A DNA stretch of 7,332 nucleotides from Hyphomicrobiales bacterium (GCA_028865375.1 JAGWKJ010000118.1:1-7332); one strand, 5' to 3'; numbered from the stretch's first letter, positions 1 through 6,096 are shown. Numbers and translations: made by a program. Notes: generated by a model from the letters alone, not told the origin.

Positions 1-1
1 C

Positions 2-781
2 CGAGTCTATGTCGCCTCCAAGGGCAGGGCGGCGGAGGCCTGCGGTTTCCACTCGCTGACCCACGCATTGCCCGCCACGACGGGCGAAGCGGAATTGCTG
101 GCGCTGGTCGCCGGCTTGAACGCCGACCGCGCGATCCACGGCATCCTGGTGCAACTGCCGCTGCCCAAGGCGATCGACGCCACCAAGGTGCTGGAGGCGA
201 TCGACCCGGCCAAGGACGTCGACGGCTTTCATCCGCTCAACGTCGGCCTGCTGGCGACGGGGCAGGCGGCGCGCGCGCCGTTGCCCTGCACACCCCACGG
301 CGCGCTGCTGCTGGCGCGGGCGGCGGCCGTCGGCCTCGGGCGGGGGCTCGCCGGGATGCACGCGGTCGTCGTCGGACGCTCCAACATCGTGGGCAAGCCG
401 ATGGCCCAACTGCTGCTCGCCGAGGATTGCACGGTCACGCTCGCCCATTCGCGCACGCGCGATCTCGCCGCGCTGTGCAAGTCCGCCGACCTGCTGGTGG
501 CCGCGGTCGGCCGGCCGCGGATGCTCGGCGCCGATTGCGTGAAGCCCGGCGCGATCGTGCTCGACGTCGGCATCAACCGCGTGGCGGGCGAGGACGGCAA
601 GTCGCGCCTGGCCGGCGACGTCGATTTCGCCGCCGCCGCCCCGCTGGCCGGCGCGATCACGCCCGTGCCCGGCGGCGTCGGGCCGATGACGATCGCCATG
701 CTGATGGCCAACGCCCTGAAGGCGGCGGAAGCGGCGGCGGGGCGCGCGCCCGCGATGGACGCCGCGCCCGGGCCGCGCTAG
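2..781 (+). CDS. folD: FolD bifunctional methylenetetrahydrofolate dehydrogenase/cyclohydrolase, 5'-truncated by window edge
   Basis: This cytosolic enzyme interconverts 5,10-methylene-THF, 5,10-methenyl-THF and 10-formyl-THF using NADP(H), supplying one-carbon units for purine and formyl-methionine synthesis. The reading frame is open from base 2, and roughly the first 47 residues lie outside the window, judged against the E. coli protein. The YxxxK motif carrying the catalytic lysine is at bases 8-22 (YVASK). Further hallmarks follow in the expected order: GILVQLPLP, KDVDGFHPLNVG, PCTPHG, the Rossmann-type GRSNIVGKPMA for the dinucleotide, AHSRT, LDVGIN, and the signature ITPVPGGVGPMT near the C-terminus. 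After that comes an Ala/Pro-rich tail of about 20 residues ending at TAG, which is longer than the core fold needs and is probably unstructured. An internal TTG (68) could be mistaken for the start, but homology clearly continues upstream of it. Identification is very secure. Confidence 0.97.
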   Translation, partial: RVYVASKGRAAEACGFHSLTHALPATTGEAELLALVAGLNADRAIHGILVQLPLPKAIDATKVLEAIDPAKDVDGFHPLNVGLLATGQAARAPLPCTPHGALLLARAAAVGLGRGLAGMHAVVVGRSNIVGKPMAQLLLAEDCTVTLAHSRTRDLAALCKSADLLVAAVGRPRMLGADCVKPGAIVLDVGINRVAGEDGKSRLAGDVDFAAAAPLAGAITPVPGGVGPMTIAMLMANALKAAEAAAGRAPAMDAAPGPR

Positions 782-826
782 CCTTCCCGAGCGGGAGCCA
801 TCGAGGGTCCCGGTGGCCGCTGACCC

Positions 827-835
827 GGGGGGCGG
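827..835 (+). promoter_or_regulatory. Likely ribosome binding site supporting the GTG start of the Crp/Fnr gene
   Basis: A G-rich run (GGGGGGCGG) lies immediately upstream of GTG 838, with only 2 bases between its end and the start and about 5 from its G6 core. It is the only purine-rich block near a candidate start in this frame, so it decides the start codon. It is not a perfect AGGAGG. Confidence 0.45.
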
Positions 836-837
836 AC

Positions 838-1530
838 GTGGCGACGACGCTCGCGAAACTGCCGTGGTTCGCCGACGCGCGCGACCTCGACCTGTCGAAG
901 TTCGAGCGCCGCGTGAACTGGAAGCGCTACGACGAGGGCGAAGTCGTCGTCGATTTCGAAGACGTCTCGGACGACGTCTTCTTCATCTCCAGCGGCGACC
1001 TGCGCGTGCTGATCCGCACCGCGGCGGGCAAGGAGATCATCCTGGCCGAGCCCAAGGGCGGCGAATTCTTCGGCGAACTGGCCGCCATCGACGAGACGCC
1101 GCGCTCGGCCAACGTCACGGCGCTGACGCGGGCCGAACTGTGCATCGTGCCCGCCGCCGCGTTCCGCGAGCTCGTCCTGTCCTCGCCGACGCTCGCCCGC
1201 AAGCTGATGCGCCTGTTGGCGACCCGCGTGCGCGAACTCAACCAGCGGCTGGCCGAACACACGCTGCTCGACGTGCGCCACCGGCTCTATTCGGAACTGC
1301 TGCGCCTGTCGCGCAAGCGGGCCGGCCACGGCGACAAGCCGGTCGTCTCGCCGCCGCCCTACCACCACGTCCTTGCGGCCCGCATCGGCTGCCGGCGCGA
1401 GCAGGTGACGCGTGAGCTCTCGGCGCTCGTCCACGAGGGCCTCGTCACCAAGGCCAAGGGCGCCGTGGTGATCGAGAACGCCGACGAGCTGCGCGCCCGC
1501 ATCGCCCACGCGCTGCGCGAAGGCGCCTGA
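838..1530 (+). CDS. Crp/Fnr-family transcriptional regulator (cNMP-binding domain plus winged HTH)
   Basis: A 230-aa cytosolic DNA-binding regulator of standard Crp/Fnr length. Residues about 10-115 form a cyclic-nucleotide-binding beta-roll. The phosphate-binding cassette reads GGEFFGELAAIDETPRSANV, with E80, R89 and S90 at the positions that hold cAMP in E. coli CRP. A dimerisation helix follows at about 113-145. The winged HTH is at about 175-215, and its recognition segment CRREQVTREL aligns with CRP's CSRETVGRIL, keeping the DNA-contacting R187, E188 and R192. There is no N-terminal cysteine cluster of the FNR kind, so an Fe-S oxygen sensor is unlikely. I chose GTG at 838 because a G-rich Shine-Dalgarno-like stretch (827-835) precedes it, the frame has no Met before residue 124, and family homology begins just after. 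The frame is open further upstream, but that extension only shadows folD. The gene sits 56 bp after folD and 97 bp before hppA. The ligand and regulon cannot be read from sequence. Confidence 0.93.
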   Translation: MATTLAKLPWFADARDLDLSKFERRVNWKRYDEGEVVVDFEDVSDDVFFISSGDLRVLIRTAAGKEIILAEPKGGEFFGELAAIDETPRSANVTALTRAELCIVPAAAFRELVLSSPTLARKLMRLLATRVRELNQRLAEHTLLDVRHRLYSELLRLSRKRAGHGDKPVVSPPPYHHVLAARIGCRREQVTRELSALVHEGLVTKAKGAVVIENADELRARIAHALREGA

Positions 1531-1627
1531 CCCGCGCCGCCTGCGGCGGATTGCCCCGGAGCCGGCCTTCTGGCATGGGAGCGCCGGTCGCGCGCGCCGG
1601 AATCGGCCGCGGGGGAGGGGTTTGTCG
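1531..1627 (+). other. Intergenic gap between the Crp/Fnr gene and hppA
   Basis: This 97-bp, very GC-rich gap probably carries the hppA leader. Shortly after the stop codon there is a small hairpin (stem CGCCG 1535-1539 with CGGCG 1544-1548, 4-base loop). It has no T-tract, so it is a poor intrinsic terminator. I see no convincing -35/-10 pair. Read-through from the regulator gene into hppA is therefore possible but unproven. Confidence 0.4.
1614..1618 (+). promoter_or_regulatory. Ribosome binding site of hppA (GGAGG)
   Basis: A perfect GGAGG core sits inside GGGGGAGGGG (1611-1620), 9 bases before ATG 1628. It selects ATG 1628 over the in-frame TTG at 1622, which would be only 3 bases from the core. 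Confidence 0.85.
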
Positions 1628-3766
1628 ATGAACGTGCTTTGGCTGGTGATCCTGGCGGGCCTTCTGGCGCTCGCTTTCGGCGTCGTGACGGCGCGCCAAG
1701 TGATGGCGGCGGACGCCGGTTCGCAGAAGATGCAGGACATTTCGGGCGCGGTCGCCGAAGGCGCGCAGGCCTATCTGCGGCGGCAATACACGTCGATCGC
1801 GGCGGTCGGGGTCGTCATCCTGCTGTTGCTCGGCTTCTTCCTGTCGTGGCTGGGCGCGATCGGCTTCCTCGTGGGCGCCGTTCTGTCGGGCGCGGCCGGC
1901 TTCATCGGCATGAACGTCTCGGTGCGCGCCAACGTGCGCACGGCGCAGGCGGCGACCAAGTCGCTGGGCGCGGGCCTCGACATCGCCTTCAAGTCGGGCG
2001 CGGTGACCGGAATGCTGGTGGCCGGCCTCGCGCTGCTGGGCGTCTCGGTCTATTATTGGGTCCTCACGGGTCCGCTCGGGCTCGCGCCGGGCTCGCGCGC
2101 GACGGTCGACGCGCTGGTGTCGCTGGGCTTCGGCGCCTCGCTGATCTCGATCTTCGCGCGGCTGGGCGGCGGCATCTTCACCAAGGGCGCCGACGTCGGC
2201 GCCGACCTTGTCGGCAAGGTCGAGGCGGGCATCCCCGAGGACGATCCGCGCAACCCGGCGACCATCGCCGACAACGTCGGCGACAACGTCGGCGATTGCG
2301 CCGGCATGGCGGCCGACCTGTTCGAGACCTATGCGGTGACGGTCGTGGCCACGATGGTGTTGGCCTCGATCTTCTTCGCCGGCGCGCCGACGCTGGCCGC
2401 CGCGATGATGTATCCGCTGACGATCTGCGCGGCCTGCATCGTGACCTCGATCGTGGGCGTCTATTTCGTGAAGCTCGGCGCCGACAATTCGATCATGGGC
2501 GCGCTCTACAAGGGACTGATCGTGACCGGAATCCTGTCGATCGGCGGGCTGGCGCTGGCGACGCAGGCCGTGATCGGCTGGGGTTCGATCGGCACGGTCG
2601 CCGGCGCGTCCGTCACCGGCACCGCGCTGTTCGCGTGCGGTCTCGTCGGCCTCGTCGTGACGGCGCTGATCGTCGTCATAACCGAATATTACACCGGCAC
2701 CGGCAAGCGGCCGGTGGTGTCGATCGCGCAGGCTTCCGTCAGCGGCCACGGCACCAACGTGATCCAGGGCCTCGCCGTCTCGCTCGAAGCCACCGCACTG
2801 CCGGCGCTGGTGATCGTGGCGGGCATCATCGCGACCTTCCAGCTCGCCGGCCTGTTCGGCACCGCGATCGCGGTGACCACCATGCTGGGGCTGGCCGGCA
2901 TGATCGTGGCGCTCGACGCGTTCGGCCCGGTCACCGACAACGCGGGCGGCATCGCCGAGATGGCAGGCCTGCCCAAGGAAGTGCGGCAATCGACCGACGC
3001 GCTCGACGCGGTCGGCAACACGACCAAGGCGGTCACCAAGGGCTACGCGATCGGCTCGGCCGGCCTCGGCGCGCTGGTGCTGTTCTCGGCCTATTCGAAC
3101 GACCTGTCGTATTTCGCGGCGCACGGCGACAAGTTCCCCTACTTCAAGGGCCTCGGCACGGTCTCGTTCGACCTGTCGAACCCCTACGTGGTGGCGGGCC
3201 TGATCTTCGGCGGCCTGGTGCCCTATCTGTTCGGCGGCATCGCGATGACGGCGGTCGGCCGCGCGGCGGGCTCGGTGGTGGAGGAAGTCCGCCGCCAGTT
3301 TCGCGAGAAGCCGGGCATCATGCAGGGCACCGACCGGCCCGATTACGCGCGCGCGGTCGACCTGCTGACCAAGGCGGCGATCAAGGAGATGATCCTGCCC
3401 TCTCTGCTGCCGGTGCTGGCGCCGTTCGTCGCCTATTTCGGCGTGCTGCTGGTGTCGGGCTCGAAGGCGTCCGCTTTCGCCGCGCTCGGCGCCTCGCTGC
3501 TCGGCGTGATCGTCAACGGCCTGTTCGTCGCCATTTCGATGACGTCGGGCGGCGGGGCGTGGGACAACGCCAAGAAGAGCTTCGAGGACGGCTTCGTCGA
3601 CAAGGACGGCGTCAAGCACCTCAAGGGCTCGGACGCGCACAAGGCCTCGGTGACGGGCGACACGGTCGGCGATCCCTACAAGGACACGGCGGGCCCCGCC
3701 GTGAACCCCGCGATCAAGATCACCAACATCGTCGCGCTGCTTCTGCTCGCCATCTTGGCGCATTGA
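1628..3766 (+). CDS. hppA: Membrane H+-translocating pyrophosphatase, K+-independent type
   Basis: This integral membrane pump hydrolyses cytosolic pyrophosphate and moves protons across the inner membrane, saving energy from biosynthetic PPi. At 712 aa it has normal bacterial length, and the hydrophobic segments fit the family's 16-helix fold, from the first helix (residues 3-20) to the last (about 700-710). The PPi/Mg-binding signature DVGADLVGKVE is at residues 189-199, followed by DNVGDNVGD at 215-223. The second acidic cluster, including DAFGPVTDNAGGIAEM, comes later, and the C-terminal TGDTVGDPYKDTAGPAVNP loop is intact. The motif GNTTKAVTKG places Lys467 and Thr470 at the two positions known to decide potassium dependence. 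Lys plus Thr is the K+-independent, proton-pumping type, whereas K+-dependent enzymes carry Ala plus Gly there. The start is ATG 1628 with a perfect GGAGG. The gene follows the Crp/Fnr regulator, which might control it, but no operator is evident. All key residues appear present. Confidence 0.98.
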   Translation: MNVLWLVILAGLLALAFGVVTARQVMAADAGSQKMQDISGAVAEGAQAYLRRQYTSIAAVGVVILLLLGFFLSWLGAIGFLVGAVLSGAAGFIGMNVSVRANVRTAQAATKSLGAGLDIAFKSGAVTGMLVAGLALLGVSVYYWVLTGPLGLAPGSRATVDALVSLGFGASLISIFARLGGGIFTKGADVGADLVGKVEAGIPEDDPRNPATIADNVGDNVGDCAGMAADLFETYAVTVVATMVLASIFFAGAPTLAAAMMYPLTICAACIVTSIVGVYFVKLGADNSIMGALYKGLIVTGILSIGGLALATQAVIGWGSIGTVAGASVTGTALFACGLVGLVVTALIVVITEYYTGTGKRPVVSIAQASVSGHGTNVIQGLAVSLEATALPALVIVAGIIATFQLAGLFGTAIAVTTMLGLAGMIVALDAFGPVTDNAGGIAEMAGLPKEVRQSTDALDAVGNTTKAVTKGYAIGSAGLGALVLFSAYSNDLSYFAAHGDKFPYFKGLGTVSFDLSNPYVVAGLIFGGLVPYLFGGIAMTAVGRAAGSVVEEVRRQFREKPGIMQGTDRPDYARAVDLLTKAAIKEMILPSLLPVLAPFVAYFGVLLVSGSKASAFAALGASLLGVIVNGLFVAISMTSGGGAWDNAKKSFEDGFVDKDGVKHLKGSDAHKASVTGDTVGDPYKDTAGPAVNPAIKITNIVALLLLAILAH

Positions 3767-3783
3767 GCCGGGCGGACGCTCCC

Positions 3784-3819
3784 GCGGGCGACGTCATCAT
3801 GAGCGATGGCACCGCCCGC
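3784..3819 (+). terminator. Weak stem downstream of hppA, possible terminator
   Basis: GCGGGCG (3784-3790) pairs perfectly with CGCCCGC (3813-3819) across a 22-base loop, 17 bp after the hppA stop. There is no clean T-run after it (the downstream sequence is TTAGAAACTCATTT), so intrinsic termination would be inefficient. It is offered only because no better hppA terminator is visible. Confidence 0.2.
3785..3796 (+). repeat. 12-bp direct repeat, left copy (CGGGCGACGTCA)
   Basis: This is a perfect match to 5688-5699. It begins 18 bp after the hppA stop and lies just before the drop in GC content. With the right copy it brackets the two-gene cassette. Chance occurrence is possible, since GCGACGTC-like words are common in this GC-rich DNA (for example around 615-625). 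It may be an attachment or recombination footprint. Confidence 0.45.
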
Positions 3820-3885
3820 TTAGAAACTCATTTCATATGTTTCGGCCTTAATTCAGTTCGAAAGGCACGAGCGGTGCACCAGTGA
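3799..3885 (+). other. Possible 28-codon leader ORF overlapping the next gene's start by GTGA
   Basis: ATG 3799 opens a 28-codon frame (begins MSDGTARLETHF, ends KARAVHQ) whose TGA at 3883-3885 overlaps the GTG start at 3882 as GTGA. Such overlaps can couple translation of adjacent genes. Against it: no good Shine-Dalgarno precedes the ATG, and I recognise no homology. The frame also falls in the most AT-rich bases of the gap, so it may be accidental. It could equally be a decayed end of something older. Confidence 0.15.
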
Positions 3886-4316
3886 GGCGACGCGAGGGCA
3901 ATCGTCCTGACCGCCGAATTGCGCCGGCCGGATTCTATGCGTCTGACGATCTGGCGGCGTTGGTGGAACGCTCCAACTATGTCGGGAGCGCATTGCACAA
4001 ATTGCACGCGGCGGATTATGGATTTATACCCTCCGTAAATCCTAGACCGTCAAAGTCGGTTTGCGACGACTTGAGACCCATTCAGTCAGCCGAAGCGCGC
4101 GAGCTGCTTAATGCGGGCTTCTGCGCGGGCATGGTGAGTCGATTTGACCGTGGTGGATCGCCAAAATACGTTTGGGCGGTCGATGGCTCCGGCGAAGTCT
4201 ACGAAGCCAAGACGAAACCGCCGGACATCGCCTATCACGGCTACCGTCTTGCGGAAGACGACGCGATGCGTAGCTGGGTGAAAAGCGAGTGGCAAAAGCG
4301 ATGTCCGAAGTCCTAA
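3882..4316 (+). CDS. Hypothetical protein (144 aa), first gene of a two-gene accessory cassette
   Basis: I do not recognise the family. The protein is soluble, with no signal peptide or membrane segment. Residues 1-13 are very basic (MRRREGNRPDRR). Residues about 19-50 look helical and then aromatic (LVERSNYVGSALHKLHAADYGF). Residues 68-86 contain AEARELLNAGFCAGMVSRF. The C-terminal part (94-139) has a beta-hairpin-like PKYVWAVDGSGEVYEAKT, then YHGYRLAEDDAMRSWVKSEW. The VWAVD-GEVYEA-YHGY-MRSWV-EW spacing looks like one compact domain and is the best search handle. GTG 3882 is the only start codon between the in-frame stop at 3849 and the predicted N-terminus. No strong Shine-Dalgarno precedes it, so a start at TTG 3960 cannot be excluded. 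GC content is about 48-57% in blocks I counted, far below hppA, and codons such as ATA and AGA appear, which suggests transfer. Its end overlaps the next gene by 16 bp, so the two are probably translated together. Confidence 0.8.
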   Translation: MRRREGNRPDRRIAPAGFYASDDLAALVERSNYVGSALHKLHAADYGFIPSVNPRPSKSVCDDLRPIQSAEARELLNAGFCAGMVSRFDRGGSPKYVWAVDGSGEVYEAKTKPPDIAYHGYRLAEDDAMRSWVKSEWQKRCPKS

Positions 4317-5614
4317 AAATCGCTTTGACGCAGGAGCGCCTCGACGTGGGGTCTCCGGAGGAGAGAGCTTGCTTCGGCATGCTTCGATTCATTTCACGCG
4401 ACAGCGACCTGATTTCCGGCGTTGACCATTACGCCAATGGCTACCGTCCGGGTCCGCTCTCGTCCGGTCATGCACTGGGCGAATGGTTGGCTTGGAATTG
4501 GTGGCGCCTGTCGTGGGAGCCGCGTTCTGACTCCAAGGATTGGTTGCTTGCGCATAACCTGACGGCCGTCGGAGAAGGCTATGCTTGGCCGAACCTGACG
4601 ATCCAATCCGACGGCCTGCGCGCGGTGCTGAATTGCAGGCCTTCTGCCCGAGTCGACGCCAAACCGTTCCGTTATCTAGGCGCACCAGCGGCGATAATTC
4701 CGCTCGTGAAACTCCAAACGGCCATCGACGATTTTCAGGCGCAACTATTGGCGCGCCTGCGCGAACGCGGCATCGGCGACGGCAACCTTTTCCGGCTTTG
4801 GTCGGACGTGCTCGCTGAGCGGAGTGACCCGGAAACCGCCAAGCGTCGCAAACTCGAGGCGCTGCTCGGCCGAGATCCCGACGGCGTGAGTGACGACGAA
4901 TTGCAACGGATGGTTCACGATGAAGACAGCCTAGGCGCGAGCGCCGTAGAGGAGTTGGCGGCTGACACCGGCAATGCGCAGGCGACTTTGTCGTCAGACG
5001 CGCTGATCGAGCTGGCACAAAGGGTCGGTCAGAGCGCCCGTCCAGCGGACGCGGTACGGCTGCGTGACGTGAACGGTCTCGCCTTCGATGCCGACGCGCC
5101 TCCGTGGCGGATCGGCTATGAGGCGGCCAAGCGACTGCGTGTCCAAGAGAATCTGGGTGACGCCCCGATCAGGGACGCGACGCTGGCGGGCATGGCGGGC
5201 GTCGTCGACAATGCGATTTCCGACAATCCGGGCGACGCGCCCCCATTGGCGTTCGCCTTGGATCAAACGGACGCCGCCGGACGAGTCGTGTTTCGCTCGC
5301 GATACCGCACTGGCCGGCGCTTCGATCTGGCCCGGTTGATAGGAGATCGAGCGATCGTGGGCGGTAGCGACAATTTGCGCGTAGCAACGCGGTCGGGCAC
5401 GTATCGCCAGAAGGTGCAGCGTGCTTTTGCAGCCGAGTTCCTGAGTCCGTTTGAGGCGGTGGAGGCGTCGCTCTCGGGCGATTATTCGACGGAAACGCGG
5501 GAGGACGCAGCGCGGCGATTCGACGTCTCCGAACGCACCATCGATACCCTGCTCGTCAACCATCGTCGCCTCAGTCGGGACGACTTTGACGCCGAATATA
5601 CGCCGGCCGCCTGA
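4301..5614 (+). CDS. ImmA/IrrE-like (DUF955-type) protein with degenerate metallopeptidase motif, hypothetical
   Basis: A soluble 437-aa protein with no signal peptide. The N-terminal region has a tryptophan-rich motif at residues 62-73 (WLAWNWWRLSWE). A charged helical middle (about 140-245) follows, containing KRRKLEALLGRDPDGVSDDELQRM. The C-terminal third resembles the ImmA/IrrE peptidase order: RRFDLARLIGD (339-349) where active members have RRFTLAHELGH, then FAAEFLSPFEAV (376-387) like the family's FAAELLMP helix. It ends in a small HTH-like segment DAARRFDVSERTIDTLLVNHRRL (402-424). Both zinc histidines and the catalytic glutamate of HExxH are replaced (R345, L346, D349), so it is probably not an active protease and may work by binding. 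I chose ATG 4301 over the in-frame GTG at 4289; the purine bases GAGTGG (4287-4292) upstream are only a weak ribosome site. GC is about 57-65%, lower than flanking genes. The role as regulator, antitoxin or defence component is inference. Confidence 0.82.
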   Translation: MSEVLKIALTQERLDVGSPEERACFGMLRFISRDSDLISGVDHYANGYRPGPLSSGHALGEWLAWNWWRLSWEPRSDSKDWLLAHNLTAVGEGYAWPNLTIQSDGLRAVLNCRPSARVDAKPFRYLGAPAAIIPLVKLQTAIDDFQAQLLARLRERGIGDGNLFRLWSDVLAERSDPETAKRRKLEALLGRDPDGVSDDELQRMVHDEDSLGASAVEELAADTGNAQATLSSDALIELAQRVGQSARPADAVRLRDVNGLAFDADAPPWRIGYEAAKRLRVQENLGDAPIRDATLAGMAGVVDNAISDNPGDAPPLAFALDQTDAAGRVVFRSRYRTGRRFDLARLIGDRAIVGGSDNLRVATRSGTYRQKVQRAFAAEFLSPFEAVEASLSGDYSTETREDAARRFDVSERTIDTLLVNHRRLSRDDFDAEYTPAA

Positions 5615-5639
5615 GACGGGGCGACCGCGCCTTTAACGC

Positions 5640-5668
5640 AAAACGCCGGCCCACGGGCCGGCGCTTTT
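5640..5668 (+). terminator. Rho-independent terminator, possibly bidirectional
   Basis: A GC-only inverted repeat CGCCGGCC (5644-5651) / GGCCGGCG (5656-5663) with a 4-base loop is followed by C and TTTT (5665-5668) and preceded by AAAA (5640-5643). It lies 25 bp after the stop of the 437-aa gene and should end the cassette transcript. The flanking A-run could allow function on the other strand, against the IS remnant. Confidence 0.88.
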
Positions 5669-5687
5669 CCGTTCGGCGACGCGCAGA

Positions 5688-5699
5688 CGGGCGACGTCA
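5688..5699 (+). repeat. 12-bp direct repeat, right copy (CGGGCGACGTCA)
   Basis: Identical to 3785-3796, with the matches ending exactly at both edges. Its last three bases are the complement of the stop codon of the - strand IS630 remnant. The copies are 1.9 kb apart and enclose the two-gene cassette and its terminator. Confidence 0.45.
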
Positions 5700-5858
5700 G
5701 GGCGCGTTAGTCGCGGCCATCGCCGCGTTCAAGGCCCGCGCCAAATCCATAGCGAGGCGGCCCCGTTCGCGCAGTGCGGCCACGGCGCGCGTCGTCTCTC
5801 CCACCCTGACACGCGCTACCACGGGCTCGCGAAGATCGAGAGAATAAGGGTTCGCCAT
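5697..5858 (-). pseudogene. IS630-family transposase N-terminal remnant
   Basis: A 53-codon frame starts with MANPYSLDLREPVVARVR and continues VGETTRAVAAL. Residues 1-29 match the characteristic N-terminal HTH of IS630-family transposases, whose usual form is M-A-x-P-Y-S-x-D-L-R-E-R-V-V, followed by R-A-V-A and a phenylalanine with a VS-type helix. Here Arg is replaced by Pro at residue 12. After residue 29 the sequence changes to RERGRLAMDLARALNAAMAA and stops at TGA, so the rest of the HTH, the DDE catalytic domain and about 85% of the usual length are missing. The break is near base 5772. The DNA from there to 5697 has no transposase character and may be an unrelated junction sequence read by chance. 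It cannot transpose itself. It marks past mobile-element activity beside the cassette and lies in opposite orientation to it. Confidence 0.72.
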
Positions 5859-6096
5859 ATCTGCCGGCCTCCGCCCAGCGGAAAGCTTGAATCAGAACTC
5901 GAGCTCCCTGGGAATCCCCACTCGATTCAATCCGATGCGATCCTGCTTTGGCGCGCCTTCGCCGTCCTGCCGCCGATCGGGAAAGTTGTGCGGTGGGATT
6001 GCGTGAAAAGACCCCCTATCCTGCGTTGTCAGCGTGATTCGCGGGGGCGGCGGTGCATCCGGTTCGATCATTGGCGCTTGGGCCGGGTGGGCCGCG
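5859..6096. other. Non-coding stretch between the IS630 remnant and the lyase gene
   Basis: I see no gene here. A 7-bp inverted pair TTGAATC (5887-5893) / GATTCAA (5924-5930) lies just upstream of the transposase start and could be a trace of an IS end. The + strand promoter of the lyase gene should lie in 5980-6090. CTATCC-like bases at 6016-6021 resemble a -10 element, but no properly spaced -35 is present, so I do not call a promoter. Open frames across this stretch on the - strand (ending at 5892) show no recognisable protein. Confidence 0.4.

Noticed and set aside
427..837. N-terminal extension of the Crp/Fnr frame
   Set aside because: It overlaps folD in another frame, is Arg-rich shadow sequence, and family homology starts only after GTG 838.
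1445..3763. 772-codon open frame on the - strand across hppA
   Set aside because: It is antisense to an unmistakable hppA, its translation is low-complexity Arg/Asp/His/Ala-rich, and such frames are common opposite high-GC genes.
3845..3880. tRNA-like piece (TTCGAA followed by a GCACCA end) before the cassette, as a possible att site
   Set aside because: No matching acceptor stem, D arm or anticodon arm could be paired, so it is not a tRNA or a convincing tRNA fragment.
1639..3885. 748-codon open frame on the + strand, shifted relative to hppA
   Set aside because: Arg/Gly-rich shadow of hppA caused by third-position GC bias; no recognisable domain. Only its last 28 codons, outside hppA, were considered separately.
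4289..4300. Alternative GTG start for the 437-aa protein
   Set aside because: ATG 4301 in the same frame is a better codon, and only four residues differ.
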